Under the pieces are notes generated by a model. The model did no database searches. It was not told the origin of the DNA and was given only the letters and a program-made list of their open reading frames with translations. A DNA stretch of 31,945 bases from CAZEAN01 sp964510225 (lineage in GTDB: Bacteria > Planctomycetota > Planctomycetia > Isosphaerales > Isosphaeraceae). Both the position numbers and the translations under genes were made by a program. The stretch lies in NCBI GenBank assembly GCA_964510225.1, contig CAZEAN010000069.1, forward strand, positions 1 through 31,945, in the 5' to 3' direction. Below, piece after piece: positions 24,755 to 31,945 of the stretch. Numbering within the stretch: position 1 is the stretch's first letter; every line of letters begins with the position of its first letter.

Positions 24755-26647
24755 ATGTGCGGTATTGTCGGCGTTGTTCACGGTCGAGGCAATCCGGTCG
24801 ACCCCCGAGTCTTGGCTCAGATGACGCAAACCTTGTCGCATCGAGGTCCGGACGGCGATGGTTTTTGGATCGACGGTCCGGTTGGCCTTGGCCATCGTCG
24901 ACTCGCGATCATCGACCCCCGACTCGGTCAACAACCGATTAGTAACGAAGATGGGTCGATCCGGCTCTCCTACAACGGCGAGCTTTATGGGGAACCGATC
25001 CTCCGTGCCAAGCTGGAATCACGCGGTCATCGTTACCGGACTTTGTGTGATTCGGAGACGATCGTCCATCTTTATGAGGAGGAAGGGCACTCGTTCGTCC
25101 AATCCCTCAACGGAATGTTTGCGATTGCGCTATGGGACGCTCAGGAAAAGCGGTTACTTCTTACGCGCGACCGTATGGGGCAGAAACCACTCTATTACGC
25201 TCGACTCAGCGCAGGTGGGATTGCCTTCGGGTCCGAGCCGAAAGCACTCTTAACGCACCCTGAGATCGGGCGGACTCTCAACCACGACGCCCTCGCCTCT
25301 TATCTCTTTTACGAATATCTTCCGGCCCCTCAATCGATCTGGGAACCGATCGTCAAGCTCGGGGCGGGCGAGATCTTGACTTGGGAGGCGGGAGAAATCC
25401 AGGTCGAACGCTACTGGGATCCCAAGCCGCCAATTCCAGAGTCCGAAGCGCCTTCGATCGAAAAAGCCTCTGCGGAGTTTTGGGAGCTACTGCGAGCTTC
25501 GGTGGCCCGACATCGGAGATCCGATGTTCCCCTCGGTCTCTTTCTTTCAGGTGGAATTGATTCGTCGAGTGTCGCCGCCGCGCTGGCGGAGTTGGAGCCG
25601 CCCCAATCGATCCGGACCTTCTCGATCGGATTCGACGATCCAAGCTTCGATGAGAGCCAACACGCGTTGAGGGTTGCTCAGACGTTGGGAACGAGTCATC
25701 AGTCGAAGACCTTCGCAGTGGCTGACCTGGTCGAGTTGCTTCCAGAAGTCGCCGGTTGGCTCGACGAGCCGTTTGGCGATGCTTCTGTCCTACCGACTCA
25801 TCTCCTCAGCCGATTTGCCCGCGAGGAAGTGAAGGTAGTCCTCGGTGGCGATGGTGCCGATGAACTTCTCGCCGGCTATCCGACCTTTGGAATCGAACGT
25901 GCCGCGTCTCGATATAAGGATCTTCCGAAACCGCTCCGCTCGATGATTGCGGCGATGGTCCGTCAACTCCCGGTTGATCACCGGAACTTTAGTTTTGACT
26001 TCAAGTTAAAACAATTCCTCCGAGGAGCATCCGCACCAATCCCGCTCGCGCACCAACGTTGGCTTGGATCGTTTAGTGGGCGGGAGATCAAGGAGATCCT
26101 TGTTGAACCACCCTCGATCGATATCGAAGAGGCTCATTTAGCACGAGCCGCTGGACTTATGCCTGAAGCCGATCCCTTAACCCGATCGCTACAGCTTTAT
26201 CAAGCGTTGTATCTGCCCGACGACATCCTCACCAAAGTTGATCGTGCCAGTATGGCAGTCGGTCTCGAAGTCCGGGCGCCGTTCCTCGATGCCCGACTTG
26301 TCGATTTTATTCACCGGATGCCTTCCTCGCATAAGCTCTATCGAGGTGAATCGAAACGACTCCTCAAGCGAGCGATCGCCAGTCGGCTTCCCGCCTCCAT
26401 CCGATCTCGCGCGAAAAAAGGATTCGGGATCCCCGTCGCGCGATGGCTCCGTGGCCCCTTGGCGCCGTTGGTCGACCGGCTCCTCCATCGTGACCGAATC
26501 CAAATGCAAGGACTCTTTCGCGAGGCCACCGTTGAACGTCTCGTTGGAGAGCACCGCGCTGGAGTGCGTAACCATCGCAAACCTCTCTGGACCTTGCTGA
26601 TGTTTCAACTTTGGTATGATCATTGGCTCTGCGGTCGAGCTAACTAG
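24755..26647 (+). CDS. asnB: asparagine synthetase (glutamine-hydrolysing)
   Basis: Two-domain enzyme that makes asparagine from aspartate, glutamine and ATP. The N-terminal class-II glutaminase starts with the catalytic Cys2 (MCGIVGV) and keeps R49 (GHRRL), N74 and E76 (YNGELYG) and D99. The synthetase half has the ATP loop SGGIDSSSVA (265 onward), FDESQHALRVA, GGDGADELLAGY and LEVRAPFLD. The motif usually read NGEIYN is NGELYG here. Full length at 630 residues. In many exopolysaccharide/exosortase loci related amidotransferases modify sugars, so a specialised role cannot be excluded given the PEP-CTERM genes in the window, though they are 14 kb or more away. The ATG at 24755 has a weak ribosome site. 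Confidence 0.93.
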   Translation: MCGIVGVVHGRGNPVDPRVLAQMTQTLSHRGPDGDGFWIDGPVGLGHRRLAIIDPRLGQQPISNEDGSIRLSYNGELYGEPILRAKLESRGHRYRTLCDSETIVHLYEEEGHSFVQSLNGMFAIALWDAQEKRLLLTRDRMGQKPLYYARLSAGGIAFGSEPKALLTHPEIGRTLNHDALASYLFYEYLPAPQSIWEPIVKLGAGEILTWEAGEIQVERYWDPKPPIPESEAPSIEKASAEFWELLRASVARHRRSDVPLGLFLSGGIDSSSVAAALAELEPPQSIRTFSIGFDDPSFDESQHALRVAQTLGTSHQSKTFAVADLVELLPEVAGWLDEPFGDASVLPTHLLSRFAREEVKVVLGGDGADELLAGYPTFGIERAASRYKDLPKPLRSMIAAMVRQLPVDHRNFSFDFKLKQFLRGASAPIPLAHQRWLGSFSGREIKEILVEPPSIDIEEAHLARAAGLMPEADPLTRSLQLYQALYLPDDILTKVDRASMAVGLEVRAPFLDARLVDFIHRMPSSHKLYRGESKRLLKRAIASRLPASIRSRAKKGFGIPVARWLRGPLAPLVDRLLHRDRIQMQGLFREATVERLVGEHRAGVRNHRKPLWTLLMFQLWYDHWLCGRAN

Positions 26648-26912
26648 CTGAGAGGCAAAAGCCGATCTGCCGAAGGGCAACGCGGTCTCCGCACCATCAC
26701 GTTCGCAAAGAAGAATTAAATCTCGTTTCAAATTGATACTAATTGTTTCGGGGTCTGTTTGAGAGAGGCAATCCTCGTGAACCTCTTTGATGCCTTGAGA
26801 GCGGGGCTCAATAGAGACTATTGAGAAGAGAGGGTTCTGACATTAGATTGTTGAGTCGATTCCAAAAGCGTTGCCGCTCGTCAGGCGATGCCAGAAGGGC
26901 TCAGCGGACCTC

Positions 26913-27641
26913 ATGCGAATTCTGGTTGTCTCAGATATTCATGCCAATTGGCCGGCCTTGTCCGCGATTGAAGAAGAGTTCGACGTCTGCCTCTGCCTCG
27001 GGGATCTCGTCGACTATGGTCCGGACCCGGTCCCTTGTGTTCGTTGGGCGATGAAACACTCCGATCACTCGATCCGAGGGAATCATGATCATGGCGTCGC
27101 CCAAGGGATTAAAATCCTAGGGAATCGCGGCTATCGCTACCTCACTCATGTCACGCGAGAACGACATTGGCAAGCACTGAACGCTGAGGAACGACGCTAT
27201 CTGCTTGAACTCCCGCTGACAGACCGCTTTGTCTTGAACGATAAACGCTATTTGCTGGTACACGGATCACCACGCGATCCGCTTGATGAATATGTGCTGA
27301 ATGATCCAGAGGCGTGGTCACGACGTCTCGAAGGGGTTGAAGCCGATATCGTCTGCGTCGGCCACTCACACATGCAATTCAACTTATCTGTCAATGGAAC
27401 CGTAGTTTTAAACCCCGGGAGTGTCGGTCAGCCTCGGGACGGTGATCCTCGGGCGGCCTATGCCATCATTGAAGGCAGCCGGATCCAGCTGAAGCGGATC
27501 GAGTATCCAGTCGATGAGGCGATCGCGAGTATCAAGGCCAGTGACCTCCCGGAGGCCGCAAAACGGATCAGTGCCGAGGGGCTCCGGATGGGTAAACTTC
27601 CTCCCAATGCGGCAACTCCGCAGATGGATCTGACAGAATGA
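26913..27641 (+). CDS. YfcE-type metallophosphoesterase
   Basis: A 242-residue phosphoesterase of the calcineurin-like fold with all five motifs: D8 and H10 (SDIHANW), D31 (LGDLVDYG), GNHD 56-59, H117 (VHGSP) and H151/H153 (GHSHMQF). It would use two metal ions to cleave a phosphodi- or monoester; the substrate is unknown. I start at ATG 26913, the family's usual MRILVVSDIHAN; an upstream frame from 26871 adds 14 unrelated residues. Its stop overlaps the next gene's start as ATGA (27638-27641), the start of a three-gene overlapping operon. Confidence 0.94.
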   Translation: MRILVVSDIHANWPALSAIEEEFDVCLCLGDLVDYGPDPVPCVRWAMKHSDHSIRGNHDHGVAQGIKILGNRGYRYLTHVTRERHWQALNAEERRYLLELPLTDRFVLNDKRYLLVHGSPRDPLDEYVLNDPEAWSRRLEGVEADIVCVGHSHMQFNLSVNGTVVLNPGSVGQPRDGDPRAAYAIIEGSRIQLKRIEYPVDEAIASIKASDLPEAAKRISAEGLRMGKLPPNAATPQMDLTE

Positions 27642-28897
27642 TCCGACCAGATCCGGGAGATTTAAACCGACGACGACTCCCGACCCAAGACTTGCTCCCC
27701 TTTTGTGGACTCTACGCAATCCAAGGGGTTGTCTTCGCCTACTTCACCAACTTTAACCAAGGATACATGGGTGCAGCAGGGGTCGACAGCACGACGGTCG
27801 GCCTTGTGATGACCCTCGCGATGCTTCCGTTCGCGATCAAGTTCTTGTTTGGCATCCTCTCCGATCGCTATTCATTCTTCGGGCTCGGGCATCGAAAGCC
27901 GTACATCATCATCGGGCTCTTGATGCAAGCGATCGGATTGGTCCTCCTGACACAGTTTAATCCAGGGACGGCAATCAAGACCTTCGGAGCCCTGGCAATC
28001 GTCACCGTGACCGGACTCGCGCTCTACGATACCTGCACCGACGGCTTAGTCGTAACGTCGACACCAGCCAGTGACCGTGATCGAGTTCAAGGGCTCTTGA
28101 TGTTCTCCCGATTCCTAACAGCAGCCCTCTGTAGCACCCTCTTCGGATTCTGGCTGCAACGGACGGGGACTGGTCCAGGAAAAGGGGACGGTCTGCTTTG
28201 GACCTGTGCGGCGTTAACGATTCTTCCACTGATCGGAGTCCTCCTCCGACCAGAACCGCCCCGCCCTCCAGATGCTGAACAGTTTCAGTGGAGTGCGCTC
28301 CGGGTAATGATCCGACCCCAATCACTCCTCCTCATCGCCTTTGGAGTCTTCTATGCGATCGTTTCCTGGGGGGTTGAATTGAACCTTCCGATCTATCATG
28401 AAGACACCTTGGGTTATGGTCCGGGAGCGCTCGGACAGTTTGGTTCAGCGCGGACACTCGGAAGGGCAGCAGGAGCCCTGCTCTTGCCGATTGGGGCTAC
28501 CACCCTCGGGCGACTTTGGACGCTCCGGATCGCAGTCATTGGATTGGCGGTCGCCGAAGCGCTCCAGGCCGTGGTGGGTCCTGGGGAACTTCGACTCGCT
28601 GCTTCCCTGAGTTTTCTCTTTGGACTCGCCAACGGTTGGACGGAAGCACTCTTTTACGTCATGGCGATGCAAGCAGCCGAGCCTCGGATGGCTGCATCCA
28701 CCTTCGCACTCTTCATGGCGGTATCGAACTTGAGTGTTCTCGGTCAGTCACTCCTCGCGGGCCTCGTCAGCATTTTTGGAGTGAGCTTTCGCGTTGGATT
28801 CCTGGGCGCTGGAGTGATCACCTGTTTGGCATTCAGCGTCATCAGACCACTAAGTCGGCTCGGAGCAGAATCTCTCTCAGGTGAATCCGATGATTGA
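27638..28897 (+). CDS. MFS transporter
   Basis: A 419-residue membrane protein with about twelve hydrophobic helices, the MFS signature between helices 2 and 3 (LFGILSDRYSFFGLGHRKPY), and a Gly-rich helix 5. Residues 1-20 are polar. The fold resembles the BT1/AmpG-like branch, but the substrate cannot be read from the sequence. It overlaps the metallophosphoesterase stop (ATGA) and ends eight bases inside the acyltransferase gene, so the three are surely co-transcribed. Next to an acyltransferase, an E. coli LplT-like lysophospholipid transporter is a possible analogy. Confidence 0.92.
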   Translation: MIRPDPGDLNRRRLPTQDLLPFCGLYAIQGVVFAYFTNFNQGYMGAAGVDSTTVGLVMTLAMLPFAIKFLFGILSDRYSFFGLGHRKPYIIIGLLMQAIGLVLLTQFNPGTAIKTFGALAIVTVTGLALYDTCTDGLVVTSTPASDRDRVQGLLMFSRFLTAALCSTLFGFWLQRTGTGPGKGDGLLWTCAALTILPLIGVLLRPEPPRPPDAEQFQWSALRVMIRPQSLLLIAFGVFYAIVSWGVELNLPIYHEDTLGYGPGALGQFGSARTLGRAAGALLLPIGATTLGRLWTLRIAVIGLAVAEALQAVVGPGELRLAASLSFLFGLANGWTEALFYVMAMQAAEPRMAASTFALFMAVSNLSVLGQSLLAGLVSIFGVSFRVGFLGAGVITCLAFSVIRPLSRLGAESLSGESDD

Positions 28898-29924
28898 CGG
28901 AATCGGACTCTGGGTCCTTGGAATCCTCGGATTTGTTCTGACGCTCGTGGGGCTCTTGCTCACACCGTTGCTGTTTTTACTCTTAGTCGCGACGATTTTG
29001 CCATCGAGAATCCAAGCTGCCGTTGGAATCGTCCTCTGGCCGTTCTATCGGATTAAGGTGATCGGTGCCGCTCGAATCCCCGCAACGGGACCAACGGTGA
29101 TCGTAGCGAATCACATGTCGTGGATCGATGGATTTATCCTGGCGGCAAGCGTCCCTCGCCACGGGAAGGCCCTGGTCAACGCCGATTACCTCAGGATCCC
29201 GATCCTTGGCTGGTGTGCTCGACGAGCGGGGATGATCCCGGTTCCGCAGAGTGGCCCGCGCGCTCAGCGTGCTGCGATCGAATCTGCCCGCAAGCTCCTC
29301 GACAATGGGGAAATCTTCGGGATCTTCCCCGAGGCCCAGATCTCGAGGAACGGTCTTCTCGGTAAACTCTACCGCGGAATCGAGCTGATGATCGATCGGA
29401 ACCCGGCCACCGTCGTGATCCCGGCCTACCTCGATAACCTCTGGGGGAGCCCCTTGAGCTATTCGGGAGGCCGGTTCTTCTGGAAATGGCCACAGCGACT
29501 CCGGAGGACGGTGATCGTTGCCTTTGGGACGCCAGTCGAGCCTCCTCTGACGACTTTTTCGATCAGGAGAGGCTTGCTCGAAGCCAGCGTAATCGCCTTC
29601 GCCCATCGACCGCTACGCGACCAAGGCCAGCTTGGTGCGTCGATCGATCTTCAACTCCCCCATCTTGTCGATCCCAAACTCGGTCTCTTGACCGCCTCGT
29701 CACCTGATTTCGACCAAGATGGCATCAAACAAATCGGCCAAAAACAAGGTTCGGTGGGTCACCCGGTTCCTGGAATCGCGCTTAATATCGTTAATGCGTC
29801 TGGAGGTTATTGCCGCGAATCGGAGCCCGGAAGAATAATGGCCTCCGTCGCTGGGACCGAAGGATGGCAAGAAACCGGATTATTTGGTTTCCTCGACCGT
29901 GACGGTTTCCTGTTCTTGCAGTGA
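28890..29924 (+). CDS. PlsC-type acyltransferase with vestigial AMP-ligase tail
   Basis: Residues 1-50 carry one or two membrane helices. Residues 55-235 are a PlsC/LPLAT domain with NHMSWID (H75, D80, the HX4D site), GMIPVPQSGP and FPEAQIS at 146-152 (usually FPEGTRS), then a Pro-rich segment. From about 281 to the end (KQIGQKQGSVGHPVPG ... GLFGFLDRDGFLFL) it resembles the C-terminal part of AMP-forming acyl ligases, stopping where their GRxKD hinge would follow; TGD of the ligase motif is TGL. The ligase N-terminal part is absent. Such acyltransferase-ligase fusions recall Aas, which recycles lysophospholipids. I use ATG 28890, with AGGTGA five bases upstream; a GTG at 28881 is possible. 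Confidence 0.85.
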   Translation: MIDGIGLWVLGILGFVLTLVGLLLTPLLFLLLVATILPSRIQAAVGIVLWPFYRIKVIGAARIPATGPTVIVANHMSWIDGFILAASVPRHGKALVNADYLRIPILGWCARRAGMIPVPQSGPRAQRAAIESARKLLDNGEIFGIFPEAQISRNGLLGKLYRGIELMIDRNPATVVIPAYLDNLWGSPLSYSGGRFFWKWPQRLRRTVIVAFGTPVEPPLTTFSIRRGLLEASVIAFAHRPLRDQGQLGASIDLQLPHLVDPKLGLLTASSPDFDQDGIKQIGQKQGSVGHPVPGIALNIVNASGGYCRESEPGRIMASVAGTEGWQETGLFGFLDRDGFLFLQ

Positions 29925-29930
29925 ATCGTG

Positions 29931-30812
29931 TTACTTAGCCTTACCGAAGAGATCCTGATAGACCAAGGCAATCGACGTGTAATAGACCGGGAAAGTAAAC
30001 AAGATCCCAAAGCAACAGAGCACAACGCCGATGATCGAGAGAATCACAGCTCCGGCGTGAAATATGATTGCAGGCAGGGTGAGTTCACCGGTAGAACGCC
30101 AGCTTAGCCGAAGCGCCCTGAGCGCGGTCTGACGTCCTTCGACAATGAGTGGAAAGACGAGCATCAAGCGGCCGACACCCACCAAGAAAATAACAAATGT
30201 TATCAACCCAACGACGATACCCGCGGCGATTCCAGCACCATCGCCGAAAAGAGCAGCCGCGAAGCCCCAGATGAGGAGACTGGCGATTGCCAAGAGGATA
30301 ACAAGAAACGCCTCAAGGAAAAAACCAAGACAGAGCTGCCAATAAACGGGGCCGATATCGAAAAGATCGCTGACTTTGATTGACTCGCCCCGCGCTTGCT
30401 TGCAGGCGACCCGGAATGAACCTCCGGTGCTGAAAGCGTTCAGCCCAATTCCCACGACGAAACCGGGCAACGCAAGGAGGAAGATCAAAGGCGAATCTTG
30501 ACCTGCGACTTCCGACGTTGCGATTAGGATAATCTGAACGAGAAGATTGACGACAAAACCAATCACGAAGATTAGGACCTGGACGAGGATCCAGACTCCA
30601 AGCTGACGATAGGCTAACTCAAATCCGTTAATGAGGTGATCAAAATTGATATCCGGCTCGTCACCGAGGCTCGGTCTGAAGAGATCATCACTGTCGACGG
30701 AATACCGAGGCTTAGGCCGTGGTTCAGGTGCTGCGTAAGGATTCTGAGACTCAAAGGCCAATAAATCGTCGCGATGGTCACCAAACGGATTATTTGAATC
30801 GTCACGGGACAA
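29931..30812 (-). CDS. integral membrane protein of unknown function
   Basis: A 293-residue protein with a polar, Asp/Pro-rich N-terminus (1-65) and about six membrane helices from residue 75 on, including GFVVNLLVQIILIA and ILLAIASLLIWGFAAALF. An early loop after helix 2 has the short motif CKQARGESIKVSDLF. I recognise it as similar in style to planctomycete DUF975-like or glycerophosphodiester-type membrane domains, without a firm match. The start is TTG 30812, with GGAGGA eight to nine bases upstream; that site partly lies in a small hairpin (AGTTCC/GGAACT). It converges on the acyltransferase, with six bases between stops. Confidence 0.85.
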   Translation of the reverse strand: MSRDDSNNPFGDHRDDLLAFESQNPYAAPEPRPKPRYSVDSDDLFRPSLGDEPDINFDHLINGFELAYRQLGVWILVQVLIFVIGFVVNLLVQIILIATSEVAGQDSPLIFLLALPGFVVGIGLNAFSTGGSFRVACKQARGESIKVSDLFDIGPVYWQLCLGFFLEAFLVILLAIASLLIWGFAAALFGDGAGIAAGIVVGLITFVIFLVGVGRLMLVFPLIVEGRQTALRALRLSWRSTGELTLPAIIFHAGAVILSIIGVVLCCFGILFTFPVYYTSIALVYQDLFGKAK

Positions 30813-31269
30813 AGGTCAGTTCCTCCGATTCGGAACTGGGTCAGTAGGTAACTGCTTCTGAACACTGATCGGCCCGATTCTAATTTGACCGTTTCGCCGT
30901 GGCCATCCTGCTGGACTGGAACTTCAACGCTTCTCAAGATCTGGATCCAGTTCTCGGTCCTGGTCAGATAAATCAGTGATTCGTGGTGTGGGTTAGCCCT
31001 CCTAAGAAAACGTTGCCAAGACCATCGAATAGGAGAGAGAGCGGGGTCGTCGGAGAAGTGTCGGGCTCATCACCTACTTGAGTCCCGAAGCATTGCTTGG
31101 AGTCGATTCCGAGGTTCATTTCCATGATATGCTGCCTTGAGATTGCGACTCCATTTCAATCACTCTCATCACTGTATTGGTGGATTCTGAGACAATGAGA
31201 TCCACCGAATTAAATCACTGGTTCGATTTCCTCCCGCTTTCAATCCTCCTGGAAAGGCACGACGTTACA
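30813..31269. other. intergenic region, no gene seen
   Basis: Divergent promoter region between the membrane protein and the glycine-rich protein. Contains the hairpin AGTTCC/GGAACT next to the ribosome site of the membrane protein and a 10-base palindrome CTGGATCCAG at 30941-30950. No promoter with both boxes stood out. Confidence 0.5.
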
Positions 31270-31945
31270 ATGCGATTAACCCTCTCTCCTTGGCTCGCTA
31301 TTGCTGGCCTCCTCCTCACCGGCCCACTCCTCTCGGCTCAAGACGTTGAGTCAGCGACACCAGAAGGGGCTGCAAACGACGCTGAGACTCAGGAGCCTGA
31401 GATTCCCGTTGTCAACTTGTTTGATGGAGTCCGGAACGGTTACCTCGCCGTCCGTGCTGAAGGTGCACAGGGTGGCGACATGGTCCTCGCCGTGACCAAC
31501 AATAGCCCTCGACAAGTTCAGGTCGTCTTACCGCCCGGCTTGGTCGCCTCTAATGGCGTCGGCCAATTTGGCGGCGGTGGATTCGGTGGTGGCATGGGCG
31601 GAGGAGGCCTAGGCGGCGGTGGATTTGGTGGAGGAGGAATGGGCGGTGGCGGACTGGGGGGCGGAGGAATAGGTGGAGGNNNNNNNNNNCTGCAAAAGGT
31701 CAACCTACAGTGGTGCCCCCTGGTTTAGAAATGGGCTTTCTAGGATTCCTTGGTGGCGGGGGGGGTGGCGGGGGTGGTGGTTCCACTGCAGCCTGAGTTG
31801 GTGGCGGCGGTGGTGTCTTTGGCGCTGGTGGCGGCGGTGGCGGTGGTGGCGGAACGAACGTTCTCCCGCCGACACTTGGGATGAATATGCTCGGCCAGCT
31901 GATCATGCGACTCGTCGCACCTGGAACCTGGGACCCAACCAGCCT
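31270..31945 (+). CDS. glycine-rich secreted planctomycete protein, broken by assembly gap and cut by window edge
   Basis: ATG 31270 opens a signal peptide (MRLTLSPWLAIAGLLL...SAQ). After an acidic spacer comes a conserved-looking strand block (VNLFDGVRNGYLAV, MVLAVTNNSPRQVQVVLPPGL) and a long Gly-rich run of GGGMGGGG type. Ten Ns at 31680-31689 then intervene. After the gap the coding frame is shifted relative to the frame before: it reads AKGQPTVVPPGLEMGF, Gly runs, then TGA (31794-31796), more Gly runs, and TNVLPPTLGMNMLGQL ... APGTWDPTSL to the window edge. The TGA lies in a low-complexity area and may be a base or length error. I take this as one gene whose true sequence at the gap is unknown. 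Protein family: planctomycete Gly-rich secreted proteins, function unknown. Confidence 0.7.
31680..31689. other. assembly gap of ten N
   Basis: Ten unknown bases inside a glycine-rich coding repeat, probably a placeholder where repeats stopped assembly; the true length may differ. Confidence 0.95.

Noticed and set aside
31700..31906. Proline-rich minus-strand frame near the right edge
   Set aside because: Reverse complement of the Gly codons of the glycine-rich gene.
1..31945. tRNA, rRNA, CRISPR, insertion sequence or prophage
   Set aside because: I looked for T-loop motifs, direct repeat arrays, transposase and integrase frames, and found none.

Overview
The window reads as a chromosomal segment of a planctomycete. 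The strongest marker is the YTV-repeat protein at 1561-2868, a family known mainly from planctomycete cell walls. It is supported by two PEP-CTERM proteins, a DUF4058 gene starting MPIHD, a glycine-rich secreted protein of a type I associate with planctomycetes, and frequent GTG/TTG starts behind strong Shine-Dalgarno sites. A run of ten Ns at 31680-31689 shows a draft or metagenomic assembly. I see no tRNA, rRNA, CRISPR array, insertion sequence, integrase or phage gene; the window is mostly housekeeping with surface-protein genes between.

Layout. 1-4427: a DUF1015 gene cut by the left edge, the YTV wall protein, and a MscS-type channel that converges on it across a bidirectional terminator. 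4428-6624: a PEP-CTERM protein with a good terminator, then about 770 bases with no convincing gene. 6625-8458: S-adenosylhomocysteine hydrolase with a small unknown gene upstream and a candidate promoter. 8639-10861: a DUF4058 gene interrupted by an in-frame amber codon, a second PEP-CTERM protein and a possible small ORF. 10793-16672: RsgA, a secreted unknown protein, a small unknown gene overlapping TrmL, then TrpF and thioredoxin on the other strand. 16733-22668: Ca2+/H+ antiporter, a coiled-coil zinc-ribbon protein and the dnaG-rpoD operon with a near-consensus promoter and a strong terminator. 23064-31945: a HtrA protease divergent from an asparagine synthetase, an overlapping metallophosphoesterase-MFS-acyltransferase operon, a membrane protein, and a glycine-rich secreted protein broken by the assembly gap.

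How the genes fit together. dnaG-rpoD is the familiar primase/primary-sigma operon. YTV, the PEP-CTERM pair and the glycine-rich protein belong to the cell envelope or outside; HtrA and the MscS channel serve envelope stress. The MFS gene followed by an acyltransferase with an AMP-ligase-like tail recalls the lplT-aas arrangement for lysophospholipid recycling, but the ligase is mostly missing. No exosortase for the PEP-CTERM proteins lies in the window.

The observations most worth a second look are the amber codon at a conserved Trp position in the DUF4058 gene, the acyltransferase with a vestigial adenylate-ligase tail, the small Shine-Dalgarno-led ORF antisense to the rsgA 3' end, and the promoter with an alternating purine-pyrimidine spacer. 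I did not find a clearly new multi-gene system.
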